This document shows positions 27,186 through 30,000 of a DNA stretch of 30,000 nucleotides, piece after piece. Origin of the DNA: Prorocentrum cordatum. Lineage: Eukaryota > Sar > Dinophyceae > Prorocentrales > Prorocentraceae. The DNA lies in contig CAUYUJ010014610.1 in assembly GCA_963575745.1 (NCBI GenBank), positions 1 to 30,000 of the forward strand, given 5' to 3'. Every line of letters begins with the position of its first letter. Within the stretch, counting starts at the first letter, position 1. Made by a program: the position numbers and the translations under genes. The notes below the pieces were generated by a model. That model saw nothing but the letters and a program-made list of their open reading frames with translations. It had not been told where the DNA came from and searched no databases.

Positions 27186-28560
27186 AACACGCACTCGAGG
27201 TCCCTTTTGCGGCCCCGGAGGCAGCGTACACTTTCGTGGCTTCGTGCGCGAAGCGCACATGGCTCAACGTCGCAAGCGAAACATGACTTCACCTCAGCAG
27301 GCGTCCGCCCCAGCAGGCCCCCGGCGCGGTTTGGGAGGATTTGGCCTAGCCATGAGGGGAAACGCACCGATGGAGCCACATGCATCATGTACCTATTGGA
27401 TACTAAAATTTGAAACCGTGAGGACGAGCGACAGCTCACCTCGGGGACAGCCCTCGTCGACTTCAGGTTCGATAGAGGCGAACGCATTGATTCAGAACTG
27501 CCCCGACTCGAGATGACCAGGTTGGAAGCAGACTCGCCAGGCTTCCACATCCCCAACTTCCAGATCCTTACCCTGGTCCCATTCGCCCCTTGAGAGTTGG
27601 CCCCCCCCGAGCCGCACAGCTGCTAAAGCCGCTGAACCATCGGGCGCCCAGTGCGCATCAACAATGCGACCAACTCCTGGAGCGAATGCGCAGCCATGGA
27701 CACTTGGCTGATCGTTCAGCGCGCGCAACGCTGGCACTTACCGCGCCGAGATATGCGACGCACCGGCACCCATGCCGGATCTTATCTGGAACGACGGGGG
27801 GGCCGCTGAGTCCACTGCGCTTCTGGACCAAGACGCCAATAATAACGATGAGCAGGCGTCTGGCTCAAACGTGGGCCCGCCGTCAGCGGCCAGCTACACG
27901 CCACCTGACGCGACGGCCCTCTGGAGCTCCAGGGCGGCGATGCATTCGACTCCGGCACGGGCGCCGACGCGGCGTCTCCTGTACCGGCGCCGAAAGCCTC
28001 GACTGGTCAGACCTACCAGCCGTTGATGAGGCAGCTGCGCAATACCTACGCCTAGGATATCATCACGCAAACAGAAGGTGGAGACGACAGATGAAGAAAC
28101 CAGTTAGGAGGTTCAGGCGATCCGCAGGTCGCGTCTTTTCCCGCGGGGGAAAGGGTCGCGGCAGAGGCGGTAGACGCACCCGCAGACTGCACGGCAAAAA
28201 CATAGCCGCGTTCTTGGCTCGATTGACCGACGTCGACTTTGAGGAGATGTTCCTAGGAGGTAAGGGCAGAGGCACAGGACGTAGGCACGCCACGGGCAAG
28301 GGCACGGGACGTAGGCTCAGTCCAGTGGGTGGGGACGGAAAACGAATGACTTCCAAGCGCAGCTTTCCACAGGAGGTGGAAGGGGGCGGATCCGTGCTCC
28401 CTGGTTCACAAGTCCGAAGCGGATATCAGCGAATACGTTGGTTTCCCCGAACTAGATCACCATCTTGCCTCTCGAACCAGTTCGTCTTCGTTTCTGATGG
28501 CCCATTTGAGCTCAAGTTTTTCCCCACATCCAAAGTGGGGTTCTTGTTTTCTCTGGACAC
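27182..28560 (+). pseudogene. Ty1/copia-like retrotransposon Gag region, degenerate
   Basis: Pieces in at least two frames line up with the layout of dinoflagellate copia-type Gag proteins. First comes a helical stretch (27409-27590) with TALVDFRFDRGERIDSELPR and LEMTRLEADSPGF. In the next frame AAQLLKPLNHRAPSAHQQCD and QLLERMRSHGHLADR follow (27608-27715). In that same frame, further on, is ESLDWSDLPAVDEAAAQYL, then the basic RRWRRQMKKPVRRFRR, then Gly/Lys/Arg-rich GKGRGRGGRRTRR and GKGTGRRLSPVG (27980-28345). The frame is open from 27590 to 28642. The CCHC zinc knuckle usually expected after the GKG-rich block is not seen. No protease, integrase or reverse transcriptase follows before the window ends, and no LTRs were identified. 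It would package element RNA if intact; here it is a fragment. Confidence 0.6.
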
Positions 28561-28576
28561 CCCGCGCAGGAACAGG

Positions 28577-28714
28577 AACACACACACACACTCACACTCA
28601 CTCGCACTCTCTCATCTTCAACCTCATCAGCATCATCGATGATGCTCTCTCACATGCTTAGTCACTCACATACTCATCATCATCATCACTCGCACTCTCT
28701 CACACGCTCACGAA

Positions 28715-28748
<34 letters not shown>

Positions 28749-28872
28749 GGCATCGGCATCATCCTCATTCAAACATCATCATCGCCACCACCATTCACAA
28801 TCAATCATCATCCTCTTCACCACTCATCTTCACCACCACTCATCATCCTCATCCTCATCATCGTTGAGTAAA
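28577..28872 (+). repeat. CACTCA and ATC microsatellites
   Basis: (CA)n/CACTCACT (28577-28612), CTCATCAT blocks, a run of about 12 ATC triplets (28711-28748), and mixed CATCAT/CACCAC to 28867. Ser/His-rich frames here are artefacts. Confidence 0.95.
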
Positions 28873-29745
28873 TTGTGAGGAAGTCTCAGGCGGGAGCCCC
28901 CTCCCTATGGGGCCCGCAGATCATGTTGGTAATCCGAGCGGGTCATCGGAATCCTGTAACTGTCGTCACTTTTGGGCTCCTCAAGCCTGAATTTGGAGGA
29001 AGTCTCAGGCGGGAGCCTCGTCTGTGAGTGAATTGTGAGGAAGTCTCAGGCGGGAGCTCCCTCCCTATGGGGCCCGCAGATCATGTTGGTAATCCGAGCG
29101 GGTCATCGGAACCCTGTAACTGTCGTCACTTTTGGGCTCTCAAGCCTGAATTTGGAGGAAGTCTCAGGCGGGAGCCTCGTCTGTGAGTGAATTTTGAGGA
29201 AGGCTCAGGCGGGAACCCCCTCCCTATGGGGCCCGCAGATCATGTTGGTAATCCGAGCGGGTCATCGGAACCTTGTAAGTGTCGTCACTTTTGGGCTCGT
29301 CAAGCCTGAATTTGGAGGAAGTCTCAGGCGGGAGCCTCGTCTGTGAGTGAATTGTGAGGAAGTCGCAGGCGGGAGCTCCCTCCGTATGGGGCCTGCAGAT
29401 CACGTTGGTAATCCGAGCGGGTCATCGGAACCCTGTAACTGTCGTCACTTTTGGGCTCCTCAAATCTGAATATGGAGGAAGTCTCAGGCGGGAGCCTCGT
29501 CTGTGAGTGAACTGCGAGGAAGTCTCAGGCGGGAGCCCCCTCCCTATGGGGCCCGCAGATCATGTTGGTAATCCGAGCGGGTCATCCAAAACCTGTAACT
29601 GTCGTCGATGTTGGGTTCTCGCGCTGCCAGAACGCAGCTCCCAGGTCACATTTGGGACGCAACAAGGAAGTTTGTGGGCTCTTCAGGCCTGAATTCGGAG
29701 GAAGTCTCAGGCGGGAGCCTCGTCTCTGAGTGAATTGCGAGGAGG
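28864..29745 (+). repeat. Tandem array of about five 160-bp units
   Basis: Units begin GTGAGTGAATTGTGAGG; the GAGGA(A) position falls at 28877, 29037, 29196, 29356, 29516 and 29739. Steps are 160, 159, 160, 160 and 223, the last unit carrying an insertion of about 63 bp (29606-29670). Each unit holds GGAAGTCTCAGGCGGGAGC twice, once at the start and once about 120 bp on, plus CCTATGGGGCCCGCAG, TTGGTAATCCGAGCGGG and GTCGTCACTTTTGGGC. Units differ by a few percent. No ORF spans units convincingly. Confidence 0.95.
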
Positions 29746-30000
29746 AGCCAACTGTAGGCCACTTCGTGTTCGTCGTGTTCCCAGAACGCTATTCCCGGCA
29801 CGCATCCACTGGGACGCACCCCTGTGCGCTTCCTCTGGGTCGTGCCCCCGCACGTATCCACTGGGACGCACCCTTGTTCGAAGCCCGCGGGGTTGTCCCA
29901 ACGGCTTGGTCTTGCGCGCCAGCGGCTCGCGGGGTTGTCCCGACAGCCTGGCCCGCGGGGTTGTTCCAACGGCTGCGCGACGTGACCAGTAGAGAACGCG
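29746..30000 (+). repeat. Short direct repeats at the right edge
   Basis: TATCCACTGGGACGCACCC-type units at about 29802 and 29853 (51 bp apart), and GCGGGGTTGTCCCAACGGC-type units at about 29887, 29930 and 29956. CCAGAACGC followed by GGGACGCA links this part to the insertion in the last 160-bp unit. The array continues off the window. Confidence 0.75.

Noticed and set aside
28960-29000. CACTTTTGGGCTCCTCAAG in each 160-bp unit resembling the end of the spliced leader
   Set aside because: The CCGTAGCC part is missing and extra bases are needed; not acceptable as an SL RNA gene or relict without alignment support.
28864-29745. CRISPR-like array
   Set aside because: Both repeat and intervening sequence are conserved between units, so this is an ordinary tandem array; the context is eukaryotic.

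Overview
The window looks like nuclear DNA of a dinoflagellate, most likely a core dinoflagellate such as Prorocentrum. This is an inference from style, not from a marker gene. The reasons are: very GC-rich DNA, almost no compact genes, long arrays of degenerate repeats, a tyrosine-recombinase/methyltransferase element of a type I associate with dinoflagellate genomes, and a decayed Ty1/copia-like Gag. No rRNA, tRNA or intact spliced-leader sequence was found.

Layout. 1-291 is a CCT/TCC microsatellite. About 460-3152 is a mobile-element remnant: a tyrosine recombinase (YR) ORF, then in the -1 frame a C5-type DNA methyltransferase-like domain, then two 149-bp direct repeats. 3153-6804 is a composite repeat built from 'CCAAGA/TCTTGG' arrays and conserved core modules. 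It occurs as two tandem copies about 1.64 kb apart and as inverted copies joined head to head; a diverged inverted copy lies at 10577-11165. 6805-7312, 12974-13580 and 22558-22945 are three dispersed copies of one minisatellite family with a shared 3' flank. 9020-9646 encodes a small EF-hand protein next to a (TA)n tract. 14062-14915 is a minisatellite of about 130 bp period, followed by a G-poor CA-rich tract. 15.4-22.5 kb is very GC- and CpG-rich with many short plus-strand coding-like stretches, including an Ala/Pro-rich ORF, that I could not assign. 24231-26182 is a perfect-length tandem duplication (2 x 976 bp, about 99% identical) whose right end runs into a plausible small spliced gene model. 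27182-28560 is a broken copia-like Gag. 28577-29745 is microsatellite followed by a 160-bp tandem array.

How things fit. The identifiable protein functions are an EF-hand calcium-binding protein and two mobile-element protein sets (YR plus methyltransferase; copia Gag). Most long ORFs in this window are stop-free translations of GC-rich repeats and should not be taken as genes. The items I rate most worth checking are the YR-methyltransferase element with its repeat arrangement, the palindromic composite repeat, the three-copy minisatellite element, and the duplicated segment with a possible 21-nt microexon.
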